Source of the DNA: JBASEY01 sp964404285 | GTDB lineage: Bacteria > CSSED10-310 | Assembly (NCBI GenBank): GCA_964404285.1 | Contig: CAYOJK010000001.1 | Span: forward strand, 460,614 to 524,613 | DNA length: 64,000 nucleotides | Reading direction: 5' to 3' | In this document: positions 37,258-45,978 of the stretch, piece after piece | How the letters are laid out: each line of letters starts with the position of its first letter | Numbering within the stretch: position 1 is the stretch's first letter | Translations under genes and position numbers: made by a program | The notes under the pieces: model-generated | Database searches by the model: none | The model's input: the letters and a program-made list of their open reading frames with translations, nothing else | What the model was told of the DNA's origin: nothing

Positions 37258-38805
37258 TTATTCCCAACCAAATTCCCACCAGTCATAATCGCCCCAAATC
37301 TTCGTTATGGCTGGATCTGTTAGGGCTGAGTAAAACATCAATCCATAGGCGCTTCCATTTATTTTAGGCCAGACAAAATCGGGAATCGCAACCAGCAAGG
37401 TTTCCCCAGAATCAACTGTCAGATAATAAAAATCCAGACTTTGATTCCATGAAGGTGAAAAATACAATTCGCCATAAACATCCAGAATGATAAACAGGGG
37501 AACATCAACTATAGGAACACCGGTTGGATTGCATATCCAGATATGCAAATAACATGGATCATTGATCTGGAAGACATGTGTCGGCATATCGATTCTGACG
37601 CCCATATCCGTGCATGGAGGCGCCGTTGGAGTATGTGTGTTTGGAGTATGTGTGTTTGGAGTATGTGTGTTTGGAGTATGTGTGTTTTGTGGTTCCGGAG
37701 TAGCTGTCGGAACAGGTGTAAACGTATCACCGGGCTTTGGCGTATTTGTTGGAATGTTTGTCGAAGTAGCTGATGGAGTTTGTGTAGGCGGTAATGTTGG
37801 AGTATTGGTCGGTCGTGGTGTGAAGGTTCCATCCGGTGTCCGTGTGGGAATTGGGGTATTGGTTGCAGGAGGCGCAGGTGTCGATGTGGGGATAGGAGAA
37901 TTTGTAGGAATTGGAGTGGATGTGGGGACAGGTGTTTGTGTAGGACGAATCGTTGGGGTTGGTGTCGGTGTGTTGCCTGAGCTGCCGTATCGGGCAGCCA
38001 TACCGGATTTGTCCAAATCGCTTAAATGAGTGCTTTGGCCTATTAAATCCGTCCAATGTTGGTTCGGAGACTTGCAACTTATCGTCAACCTGGTGCAATT
38101 ACACGTGCTCCCCGCCGGGCAATCCAATGAAAAAGAACATTTATCATAATGCATGATGGAGTCAAAATCGTAATCACCGTAATTAGTCGAATTATTATAG
38201 GGTGTAAAATTGTGTTCATAGTTGTTTTGTATATTTGCCGTATGTATCGTGACAAAGGAATCTCTACCGGTTCTTTGATGTTCATGGATCATCCCCAACG
38301 CGTGGCCGATCTCATGCACAATCGTAAATTTACTGAACCAACTGGCTATACCCATTTCTTGCTTGCCGCCGATCATACCGACATATGACCAGTTCCCGGT
38401 ATCTTTTTTTACATAGATATAATTCGATTGGTTTGTTCGTGGAATGAAATTCAAGGCGGCAACCGCCGACCATTCGGCTGCTGCATTCAACCATGAATTT
38501 TTCTGCTGTTCCGTCAATTCGGAATCAAATACATAGTAAACCTTGCCATTTGTCCATCGATTGCCCGTAAACCCACTCCGCTGAACATCGGATTTTCTGA
38601 AAGCCATGTCATCGATGAAAAATATGTCGTCATCATCATCAGAAAAAACATATTCCGAAAAATCGATCTCTTCCATTCCGGAACCTCGATCTTCTCCCAG
38701 GTCCGGAAAGAACGTCGCTGCATCCACAACTGAAAGAAAATATGGAAAGACCATAGGGATTAATATCAACCATAAACCATGAATCAAAGCCTGCTTTCGA
38801 AGCAT
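37258..38805 (-). CDS. Secreted astacin-family (M12A) metalloprotease with Pro/Thr linker and FGWE-tail domain
   Basis: 515 residues from the ATG at 38805. Residues 1-30 are a signal peptide. The catalytic domain (about 75-285) has the astacin zinc site HEIGHALGMIHEHQRTGRD (H164, E165, H168, H174) and the Met-turn SIMHY (M218, Y220). An extremely Pro/Thr-rich linker (about 285-415) follows, including a 15-bp tandem repeat encoding TPNTH units. The last about 105 residues form a beta-rich domain (starts near CTDMGVRIDMP, with C pairs) that ends LTDPAITKIWG...WWEFGWE. The same tail recurs in a gene remnant at the right end. It should be secreted or displayed on the surface and cleave proteins or matrix. 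Confidence 0.9.
   Translation of the reverse strand: MLRKQALIHGLWLILIPMVFPYFLSVVDAATFFPDLGEDRGSGMEEIDFSEYVFSDDDDDIFFIDDMAFRKSDVQRSGFTGNRWTNGKVYYVFDSELTEQQKNSWLNAAAEWSAVAALNFIPRTNQSNYIYVKKDTGNWSYVGMIGGKQEMGIASWFSKFTIVHEIGHALGMIHEHQRTGRDSFVTIHTANIQNNYEHNFTPYNNSTNYGDYDFDSIMHYDKCSFSLDCPAGSTCNCTRLTISCKSPNQHWTDLIGQSTHLSDLDKSGMAARYGSSGNTPTPTPTIRPTQTPVPTSTPIPTNSPIPTSTPAPPATNTPIPTRTPDGTFTPRPTNTPTLPPTQTPSATSTNIPTNTPKPGDTFTPVPTATPEPQNTHTPNTHTPNTHTPNTHTPTAPPCTDMGVRIDMPTHVFQINDPCYLHIWICNPTGVPIVDVPLFIILDVYGELYFSPSWNQSLDFYYLTVDSGETLLVAIPDFVWPKINGSAYGLMFYSALTDPAITKIWGDYDWWEFGWE
37628..37687 (-). repeat. 15-bp tandem repeat (four identical units) inside the astacin gene
   Basis: Four identical copies of GGAGTATGTGTGTTT (plus strand), each encoding five residues, PNTHT in cyclic form. 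The rest of the linker is built from degenerate PT motifs. The unit length is a multiple of 3, so copy changes keep the frame and only vary linker length. Confidence 0.95.
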
Positions 38806-39034
38806 GTCGCACCCTTTCTTTCGCACCTCTGCCCAGATGGATAAATCAATATCCGCGATTATGATAATATTTTAGATCGGCAATTCGCAAATTTTCGGTT
38901 CACTTCTCCACTTAAATGTAAAGCTATTGTTCTTCACTCACTGCTTTTAACTTTATAGCGTTTCCAGGACGTATTTGTTAGCATTATGCCCAGTGTGACT
39001 AAAGGTTAGTGACTACTTGTATCCCCAATCAACC

Positions 39035-42000
39035 ATGAAACACCTAAAACGAATCGCCTTCATATCATTCATTGCAGCGACTGTTATCGTGCTCACACTG
39101 CTTACAGCTATCCAGTTTCCTACTGTCCAGCGTAGTATAGTCAATAACGTGTTTAGGCATTTTGGCGGCAAACTAGGTTTTCAAATCCATATCGACACCC
39201 TTGCTATCAACTGGTTCAAAGGTACAGTATCGGTTGAAAATCTCCGAATGACCCCCGTTCCCCTGAATACTCCCGCCGACATCTCCGTCGATAAACTTTG
39301 GCTTGACCTGGGTATCAGAGATTACTTTCAAGGTAAAACAACGATTCAATCGTTGATCGTTACTAAACCCAAAGTTTTATTGGAGCAACACCCAGACGGA
39401 ATGATATCTTTGCCATGGAATTTTCCCTCGGCAGAACAGACCGAACCTGAAGACACGGACAACACCAAACTATTCGATTTTTTGGATAACCTCCGAATTA
39501 AAACGGTGCAGTTAGAAAATGGTCATTTTGAAGTGTTTCAGCGAGACCAGGATTCGCCCCCTATTGAAATAGACGGACTATCCGTTTCGCTTTCTACTCA
39601 ACCGCGCTTATCAAACCTCAATGCACTCATTCAAATTGAGACTGCTCATTGGCTGAACCCATCATCCGGCGAAACCATCTCCCTTACCAAACCACTGATA
39701 CTCGATCTACACAGTGATATGGAGCCGATAGAGCTTTCATTACAAACCGAAATTGAAACTTATCCTATCACCCTCAACGGGCATTTTCTGCCGTTTGCCG
39801 ACACGCTCACCTATACGCTGAGCCTGCACGGCGCCGGCCCGATCGATGCGATTTTAACGGCTTTTGCCATCGAAGAGATTGCGGTCCCTGAGTTGGAAGT
39901 CTCGATCGATGCAAATTCCAACGAAACAACGGTTCCCGATTTGGCATTTGCCGTTCAATCTCCCAGCCTGACGATCGGACCGACACTGTTTGATGCTTTC
40001 AAATTGACCGGCATACTGTCCGGCGAAACCGTTCATGCAGACCTCGTTGCGGACACTAAACCCGGCCATGCAGCTCTCTCAGTGACATCCGATACATTTC
40101 CAGCTTTTGATTCCTGGAAATCGACGGTGACTTTCCAGCGCTTTCCCTTGAACATGTTGGCGCCATGGATTCCCGATATCATCGATTTGCAAGGGTTTAT
40201 CGACGGCTCGATTCATGCTGAAAACGCATCCTCGGAGTGGATGGATACAATCGCTTCCGGGTCACTGGCCATTCTCAAATCATCAGAACCCCCTTTAACT
40301 GAACACAGCGCCTATCACTTGCGCCCGGAAGGACGGCTCGAACTAAAACTTGATAATCGTAAACTGACACTCTCCAATCTCACCTTGATGGACACATCAC
40401 TACAGACAAAAGCGAATGGGTATTGGAATATTCCTGATGAAACCTGGTCTGTAAACTTTTCTCTTTTATCCGACAACATCGAACCCTGGGCAACCATGGC
40501 CGGTATATCGGCTGCCGGAGAAATCGATTTGGCCGGTCAATTTGCTCATCCTAAACCAGATCGTGATATCACCGGAACAGCGTCACTTCAAATAAAAAAT
40601 GCCCAGTATCAGGATCATGCGATTCCGATAGTTGACCTGTTGATCGACATCGACGAGTCAAGACTTTCCGCTGATATTAAAGGCATTCAGTTTGATGACC
40701 TGGCCTTATCCGGAACTCTGGCCGGTGAATTGGATATTCTGAACGGAAAAATCCATGAAATCCTTTTTAACGTGGATTCATTAAAGTGGCGTGATGATCT
40801 GGAGCAATCATTAGCGATATCCTTTAAACAAAAACCTGATGAACAAAATATTTATTTGGTAAATGAAGATTCCACGCTCAAAGCTGAATTCATATTTCCG
40901 GATGATGGCGCTTGGAACGGCGCCTGTGAATTGGAAGCCTTTTCTTTGGGCTGGATAGCGCCTATTTTACCGGAGCCGTTGAACACTCTGACAGGCGCCC
41001 TATCCTGCCGTCTGGATATCGATAATCCGACGTTAAATGGCGATCCACGTATAGCTTTATACCTTGAACGAATATCGGCAGAAATACAAAAAAAGCACAT
41101 TCAAACAGTAAGGCCGGCAAAAATTGTCTGGCAGGATCAGAATCTTTCCATCGACGACCTGATTCTGGAAGCTGAAGACGGCTCTCGAGTCGCTGTAAAT
41201 GGAGCCTGGAGCACAAATAACACCGAAGACAGCGCCATACGATGTGAATTATCGATTCCCGATCTGGGTTACTGGCCGATACCCGGCGATTTCGACACGA
41301 TATCAGGGTCATTGTCTGCCATTGTGAACATACGTAATTCTTTAGGGACCATTATTCCTGAAGGATCAATTTCCCTTACTGAACTGCATTTGGATTCGAT
41401 GGAACTCATAGAACTCACAGCGCGAATTAACCCTTCCGATAGTGTTGGAGGCTTGACAGTAGATCTTGATCTAAACGGTTTTCGAGCTGGAACCGATGAC
41501 TTGGTACCACAGATTTCATCGTCCGGAACACTGTTTGTCGCGCCAGGATATGAAGATATCGAACACTTGAACGTTAAGGCCGATTTAGATGAGCTTGTGG
41601 TCGCTTTAAAAAATCTTGAGTACACGAATGATGAAAAGATTTCTGTAGAATTCAGTGACGATACGATCCAGGTCAATACGTTCAGACTTAAAGGGCCTGA
41701 AACGATTTTCGAGGTCAACGGGTCGATTTCATTGAATGAGGAGGCTGCGGATCCTGGAAATATTAACCTGGTATTTCAAACATCTTTACAATCACTTACC
41801 AACTTGGGACCGGATATGGGAGTTTTTGCCGGTCGATTGGATGCAGATTTCAACCTGGCAGGCCCTCTTTCGGCTCCACACATAACCGGTAAAATGAACC
41901 TAGATGATATCGCCTGGGATAACCCCGATCTGCCTGGGCCTATCCAGCATGTCAATGGAGCAATACTTTTAACTGACGAACACATTAGTTTTCAAAATGT

Positions 42001-43012
42001 CAGTTGTTTTTTTGGAGGTGGAAAGATCGATCTAGCAGGTTTTATCAATCGTGATGGGTTCGAGTTGGGCAAGACTGATATCACGCTTCGCGCCCGTGAG
42101 CTGGACTTGGATATCATGCCTGAACTCCATATGCGAGCGATGGCGGACACGTCGCTAAAAGGCACGTGGCCGGATGTGATCATCGGCGGCCAAATACGAA
42201 TCACCGAAATGCTGTACACTCCGGAGCTTGACCTGATGGATCTATTGGCCAACTTGGCTAAACCACAGGTCATCATCTCTGAAGATACTGAGGAAGCCGA
42301 TACTTTGGGAGGTTTTCCTCTAGACCTGACTGTCCTCGCTCAAGACAACATCCGTATCGTGAATTCTCATTTGAACCTGGTTATGACAGCACGTTTTCAA
42401 ATAACAGGAACAACGGCGGTTCCTGGTGTTTGGGGATCGGTATCCCTGGAAAGCGGGCTTATCGATCTATTACTGCATGAATTTGAAATAACAAGCGGGA
42501 CTCTGAACTTTACCCAGCCGTTTGAGATCAATCCCAGCATCGACATTACAGCCGAAACACGTGTACAAAACGATATTGTCAGGTTCAAAATCACTGGTTT
42601 TGCCGACCGCCCGAATTTGTTGTTGTCGTCTGAATCAGGAAAATCCCATACCGAAATAATGGCGCTTCTACTTGGCCAAGATTTGTCGTCCGGTGATGGA
42701 GACTTGACAACCATGGCATTGGATTATGCCAAACAAGCAGCCGCAAGAGCTGCCGCTCAAGCAATAGGCACCCGAACCGATTTGATCATAGTTCCCTTTC
42801 CCAACAAACTTGAAAACGAAAACCTGTTGGTTGGGGTAGGGAGACATTTAGGGGAAAAATGGAGAGTCATGTACTATTTTGCAGAGAAAAGTGAAGAGGG
42901 TGATGTCATCGAAGTGGAATATCTCATGAACCCCAAAACCAATTTAAATGTGCGTCAAAACCAGGACGGATCAATATCCGGGGGGGTTCGATATCGTGAA
43001 ATCTTTAATTGA
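39035..43012 (+). CDS. tamB: TamB-like translocation/assembly protein (AsmA-like, DUF490)
   Basis: 1325 residues from the ATG at 39035 (a TTG six codons upstream is possible). One N-terminal signal-anchor helix (about 8-28) is followed by a very long beta-rich, AsmA-like body and a C-terminal TamB domain (about 1010-1325; for example GVWGSVSLESGLIDLLLHEF and VGVGRHLGEKWRVMYYF). TamB spans the periplasm as a hydrophobic groove that works with an Omp85 protein in outer-membrane protein or lipid delivery. The Omp85 gene follows with a 17-base overlap. The E. coli protein is about the same length. Confidence 0.9.
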   Translation: MKHLKRIAFISFIAATVIVLTLLTAIQFPTVQRSIVNNVFRHFGGKLGFQIHIDTLAINWFKGTVSVENLRMTPVPLNTPADISVDKLWLDLGIRDYFQGKTTIQSLIVTKPKVLLEQHPDGMISLPWNFPSAEQTEPEDTDNTKLFDFLDNLRIKTVQLENGHFEVFQRDQDSPPIEIDGLSVSLSTQPRLSNLNALIQIETAHWLNPSSGETISLTKPLILDLHSDMEPIELSLQTEIETYPITLNGHFLPFADTLTYTLSLHGAGPIDAILTAFAIEEIAVPELEVSIDANSNETTVPDLAFAVQSPSLTIGPTLFDAFKLTGILSGETVHADLVADTKPGHAALSVTSDTFPAFDSWKSTVTFQRFPLNMLAPWIPDIIDLQGFIDGSIHAENASSEWMDTIASGSLAILKSSEPPLTEHSAYHLRPEGRLELKLDNRKLTLSNLTLMDTSLQTKANGYWNIPDETWSVNFSLLSDNIEPWATMAGISAAGEIDLAGQFAHPKPDRDITGTASLQIKNAQYQDHAIPIVDLLIDIDESRLSADIKGIQFDDLALSGTLAGELDILNGKIHEILFNVDSLKWRDDLEQSLAISFKQKPDEQNIYLVNEDSTLKAEFIFPDDGAWNGACELEAFSLGWIAPILPEPLNTLTGALSCRLDIDNPTLNGDPRIALYLERISAEIQKKHIQTVRPAKIVWQDQNLSIDDLILEAEDGSRVAVNGAWSTNNTEDSAIRCELSIPDLGYWPIPGDFDTISGSLSAIVNIRNSLGTIIPEGSISLTELHLDSMELIELTARINPSDSVGGLTVDLDLNGFRAGTDDLVPQISSSGTLFVAPGYEDIEHLNVKADLDELVVALKNLEYTNDEKISVEFSDDTIQVNTFRLKGPETIFEVNGSISLNEEAADPGNINLVFQTSLQSLTNLGPDMGVFAGRLDADFNLAGPLSAPHITGKMNLDDIAWDNPDLPGPIQHVNGAILLTDEHISFQNVSCFFGGGKIDLAGFINRDGFELGKTDITLRARELDLDIMPELHMRAMADTSLKGTWPDVIIGGQIRITEMLYTPELDLMDLLANLAKPQVIISEDTEEADTLGGFPLDLTVLAQDNIRIVNSHLNLVMTARFQITGTTAVPGVWGSVSLESGLIDLLLHEFEITSGTLNFTQPFEINPSIDITAETRVQNDIVRFKITGFADRPNLLLSSESGKSHTEIMALLLGQDLSSGDGDLTTMALDYAKQAAARAAAQAIGTRTDLIIVPFPNKLENENLLVGVGRHLGEKWRVMYYFAEKSEEGDVIEVEYLMNPKTNLNVRQNQDGSISGGVRYREIFN

Positions 43013-45884
43013 TCCATACAAAAAACCCACTCGTAAAGGTCTGATCATCACTTTCCTGATTTTTAGAATTCTTGTGATTTTGGAAACAGGATTTATAGGT
43101 GTCGCCCATCACTGCAATGCTGACGAATCACTCTTTACCGGCTCTTTAAAAGAAAATGACGGATTGGTTTCAGATTCTCGTTCTGATGGTCAGGGATCGA
43201 ACACCAAGTATAACAGTCAGGAAACACTTTATCTGGACAGTTATCAGTTAATACCAAAAAAACTATTCAACCATACTGAATTTGGGCGTTTATCCATGTT
43301 CACATTGCCCGGCCATGTATCTCTAGCTGCGATCGAACAGACTGCCGATAATCTGTTGAAAACTGAAAAAGTCAAACGCGTCAACTGGCGGATAGAAGAC
43401 ACAGCTTCAGGCGAATGCTTGGTAATTGAAATGGAACGCAAACCGTTTGTTAAGCAGCTTCGCTTTTTAGGTAATAAGCAGATCAGTGACGCAGCTCTTC
43501 GTTATGCATCGGATCTGCGTAAGTTTGGGCCTTTTAATAATGAAATAGTGACAAAAAGCCTGACCCAAATTGAAGACTATTATAAAAGTAACGGGTTTCC
43601 GGTTCCTATATTGACACCCACTATTTCTGATCCAGATCGAAATGGAGCTGTAGCTCTAGAGATAGCTATCAAAGAGTATCAGCTTCTCAAACCAAACACG
43701 ATAAAGTTTATCACCACCGGTAACCCGAGTGCGGTTTGGGACTTTCGACTGAAAACGATTTTTGGATTTTTGAGGCGAAAAACAAGTCGACAAGGGTTGA
43801 ATCTTGTAAAGATGAAAAACCGTTTAAAGGATGAACAGCGTTTACTGCGGGAGAACGGCTACCAAAATGCTGAAATCTTGGTAGAAGTAACAAAAACAGA
43901 AGACGGTATCATAGAATCGGTAGTGGTAACCGCTGATATCGGCAACCCTGTTCGTATTAAGTTTGAAAATGTCAGGTTTTTAACTCGGCGGGACATCCTT
44001 GCTGTTTGGAGGCGTAGGCATGCCGCTTTGACTTTATTGGAGCTGGATCGACTTGCTCAAACAACGCGTGACAGGCTTCGCAATGACGGGTGGCTGGATG
44101 CGGAAGTGAGCACTCATATTGAAGAACACGATACTGTCACTCGAGCGTTTATCCAAGCAAATCCCGGCCTGCGTCATCATATCAGACAGCTTGATTTGAT
44201 AACTGAGAGTCCCGTTTCTTCAAATAGGTTACCTAAAATCACCGGTTTATATCCGCCACGGCTTTTCGGCTTATGGAAAACCCGTCCCGGACCCGATGCG
44301 TTGACCCGAGCAGAAAAGGCGTTACAGACATATTTGGAAATGCAGGGTTACCAGCGTTCAAAAAGTCGAATAACCCTTTCTGACAGTGATCGTCGAGGCG
44401 TAACTGCTGAAATCGAAACGTTTCCCGGGGCGCGTCAACTAATCGGATCCATTGCCATCGAGGGCGCAGAAGGAATTGATCAGCAAAAACTTGTAAAAAT
44501 TGCAGATAATTTTGCCGTATCACCTGACAAGCCGGTCGTAAATCGCCGAATACGAGATGTCATGACGGCAATTACACGCCTTTACTGGACTCAAGGCTAT
44601 TCGGACATGTCAATTCAAGCTCATACCAGACGTGGGGAAGCCACTACCGATATCACCTTCGATATTCATGAAGGGCCGGCATATCAACAAGGCCCGATAA
44701 TCATTGCCGGTAATGTCAAAACCCGTTCAAGCCTTATCTATCGATTGGAAAAATTGGCAAAGGGAAAACCATTCAGATTGGAAAAAATCGGAGAGCTTCA
44801 GGAGGCGATGTATCAAACCGGTGTATTTGATTCGGTAAGTATCCATACAACAAAATTTCCAGATGGATCACCGCCCAATCAAATAGTATTAATAGACGTG
44901 TCCGAACGTTCTACAGGCGAGTTTGAAACCGGGATCGATTTTAACACGGATAGAGGATTGGAAGGTGTCATTGAAATCGGAGAACGAAATCTATTCGGGC
45001 GAGCTCTTTACGGGAAGATAAGTGGATTGCTTGGCGAAAAACGTCAAGGCGCTTCCTTGGCATTACAGCGTCCGCTTTTCTGGGGTCATCGACTGGAAAA
45101 CAGATTTCGAGCCAATTGGACGGATGACAGCGCCAATACAGGGTATAAATTACAAAAACTCCGGCTGGAGGTCGGCGTGGTGCGTCGATGGCACGATGAT
45201 ATTTCTTTGAATGTCACCTATGCCTTTGAGCGGGAATGGATACGAGATATCCATCCGGATGTTGCTGAAATAATCGAGCTTAAAGACACGCGATACGGCT
45301 CATTGACACCGGTGTTGACGATTGACAGGCGAGATGATCCTTTTCGATCGACACGCGGGTGGCTGTTTCAAGCCCGACTTAAAGGTTCTTTAGACACATT
45401 TGGAACGGAATCGGAATTCTTTCGCTGGGATCAAGATATACGCTGGTTTGCTCCGATCGATAACGACAGAATTATTATAGGACTAGCGCTGCGTCTAGGT
45501 AAAGCCTGGGTGATAAGAAACAGTACGCTGCCGACAAGTGAACGGTTTTATTTAGGCGGCGCTATGACGAATCGAGGGTTTGACCATCAAATGTGCGGAC
45601 CTCTTACCGATGAAAGAAAACCGTTGGGAGGTATTTCATTCCTACTGGCGAACTTGGAAGCCAGATTTCATCTGGCCGGCAATTGGAAGGGAGCAGTTTT
45701 CGTCGATGCAGGAAACGTTTTTTCCGGATCGATGGAATCCCCTTATCTGCGACCTTCAGCCGGTTTTGGACTGCGCTACGAAACGCCTATCGGCCCTATA
45801 CGTGGAGACGTTGGCTGGAATCTTGACAGAAATCCCGGCGAAGCGTCTTATGCGATTCAGTTTGCCCTGGGACACGCGTTCTAA
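42996..45884 (+). CDS. Omp85-family outer membrane protein (TamA/BamA-like) with extended POTRA region
   Basis: About 962 residues from a GTG at 42996 preceded by GGGGGG; the long open frame upstream lies inside the TamB gene and is not used. An N-terminal hydrophobic segment (signal) is followed by POTRA-like repeats up to about residue 600 and by a 16-strand beta-barrel ending in a typical 'RGDVGWNLDR' and aromatic-terminated strand (YAIQFALGHAF). This is nearly twice the length of E. coli TamA, mainly through additional POTRA repeats. The tight overlap with tamB makes a TAM-type role likely; a role as the only BamA of this region cannot be excluded. Confidence 0.9.
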   Translation: MKSLIDPYKKPTRKGLIITFLIFRILVILETGFIGVAHHCNADESLFTGSLKENDGLVSDSRSDGQGSNTKYNSQETLYLDSYQLIPKKLFNHTEFGRLSMFTLPGHVSLAAIEQTADNLLKTEKVKRVNWRIEDTASGECLVIEMERKPFVKQLRFLGNKQISDAALRYASDLRKFGPFNNEIVTKSLTQIEDYYKSNGFPVPILTPTISDPDRNGAVALEIAIKEYQLLKPNTIKFITTGNPSAVWDFRLKTIFGFLRRKTSRQGLNLVKMKNRLKDEQRLLRENGYQNAEILVEVTKTEDGIIESVVVTADIGNPVRIKFENVRFLTRRDILAVWRRRHAALTLLELDRLAQTTRDRLRNDGWLDAEVSTHIEEHDTVTRAFIQANPGLRHHIRQLDLITESPVSSNRLPKITGLYPPRLFGLWKTRPGPDALTRAEKALQTYLEMQGYQRSKSRITLSDSDRRGVTAEIETFPGARQLIGSIAIEGAEGIDQQKLVKIADNFAVSPDKPVVNRRIRDVMTAITRLYWTQGYSDMSIQAHTRRGEATTDITFDIHEGPAYQQGPIIIAGNVKTRSSLIYRLEKLAKGKPFRLEKIGELQEAMYQTGVFDSVSIHTTKFPDGSPPNQIVLIDVSERSTGEFETGIDFNTDRGLEGVIEIGERNLFGRALYGKISGLLGEKRQGASLALQRPLFWGHRLENRFRANWTDDSANTGYKLQKLRLEVGVVRRWHDDISLNVTYAFEREWIRDIHPDVAEIIELKDTRYGSLTPVLTIDRRDDPFRSTRGWLFQARLKGSLDTFGTESEFFRWDQDIRWFAPIDNDRIIIGLALRLGKAWVIRNSTLPTSERFYLGGAMTNRGFDHQMCGPLTDERKPLGGISFLLANLEARFHLAGNWKGAVFVDAGNVFSGSMESPYLRPSAGFGLRYETPIGPIRGDVGWNLDRNPGEASYAIQFALGHAF

Positions 45885-45978
45885 CTACCTTTTGTAAAGG
45901 AAGTCTGAAAACCTGTTCTGAATTCCTATTATTAAGGAATAACCATGTAAACAGTGAGCTTTTGAGTAATGAGTGCTG

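Noticed and set aside
37628..37687. Short direct repeats as a CRISPR array
   Set aside because: The units are contiguous with no spacers and lie inside a coding region, so it is a tandem repeat.
37562..38029. 155-residue plus-strand frame rich in Gly and Val
   Set aside because: It is the mirror of the Pro/Thr linker in the astacin gene; its composition follows from the repeat and it has no ribosome site.
41269..41718. 149-residue minus-strand frame
   Set aside because: Antisense shadow inside the TamB-like gene; Ser-rich by frame effect.
42948..42995. Earlier start for the Omp85 gene
   Set aside because: The extra codons overlap the TamB coding end and have no ribosome site; the GTG at 42996 follows GGGGGG and is followed by a hydrophobic signal.
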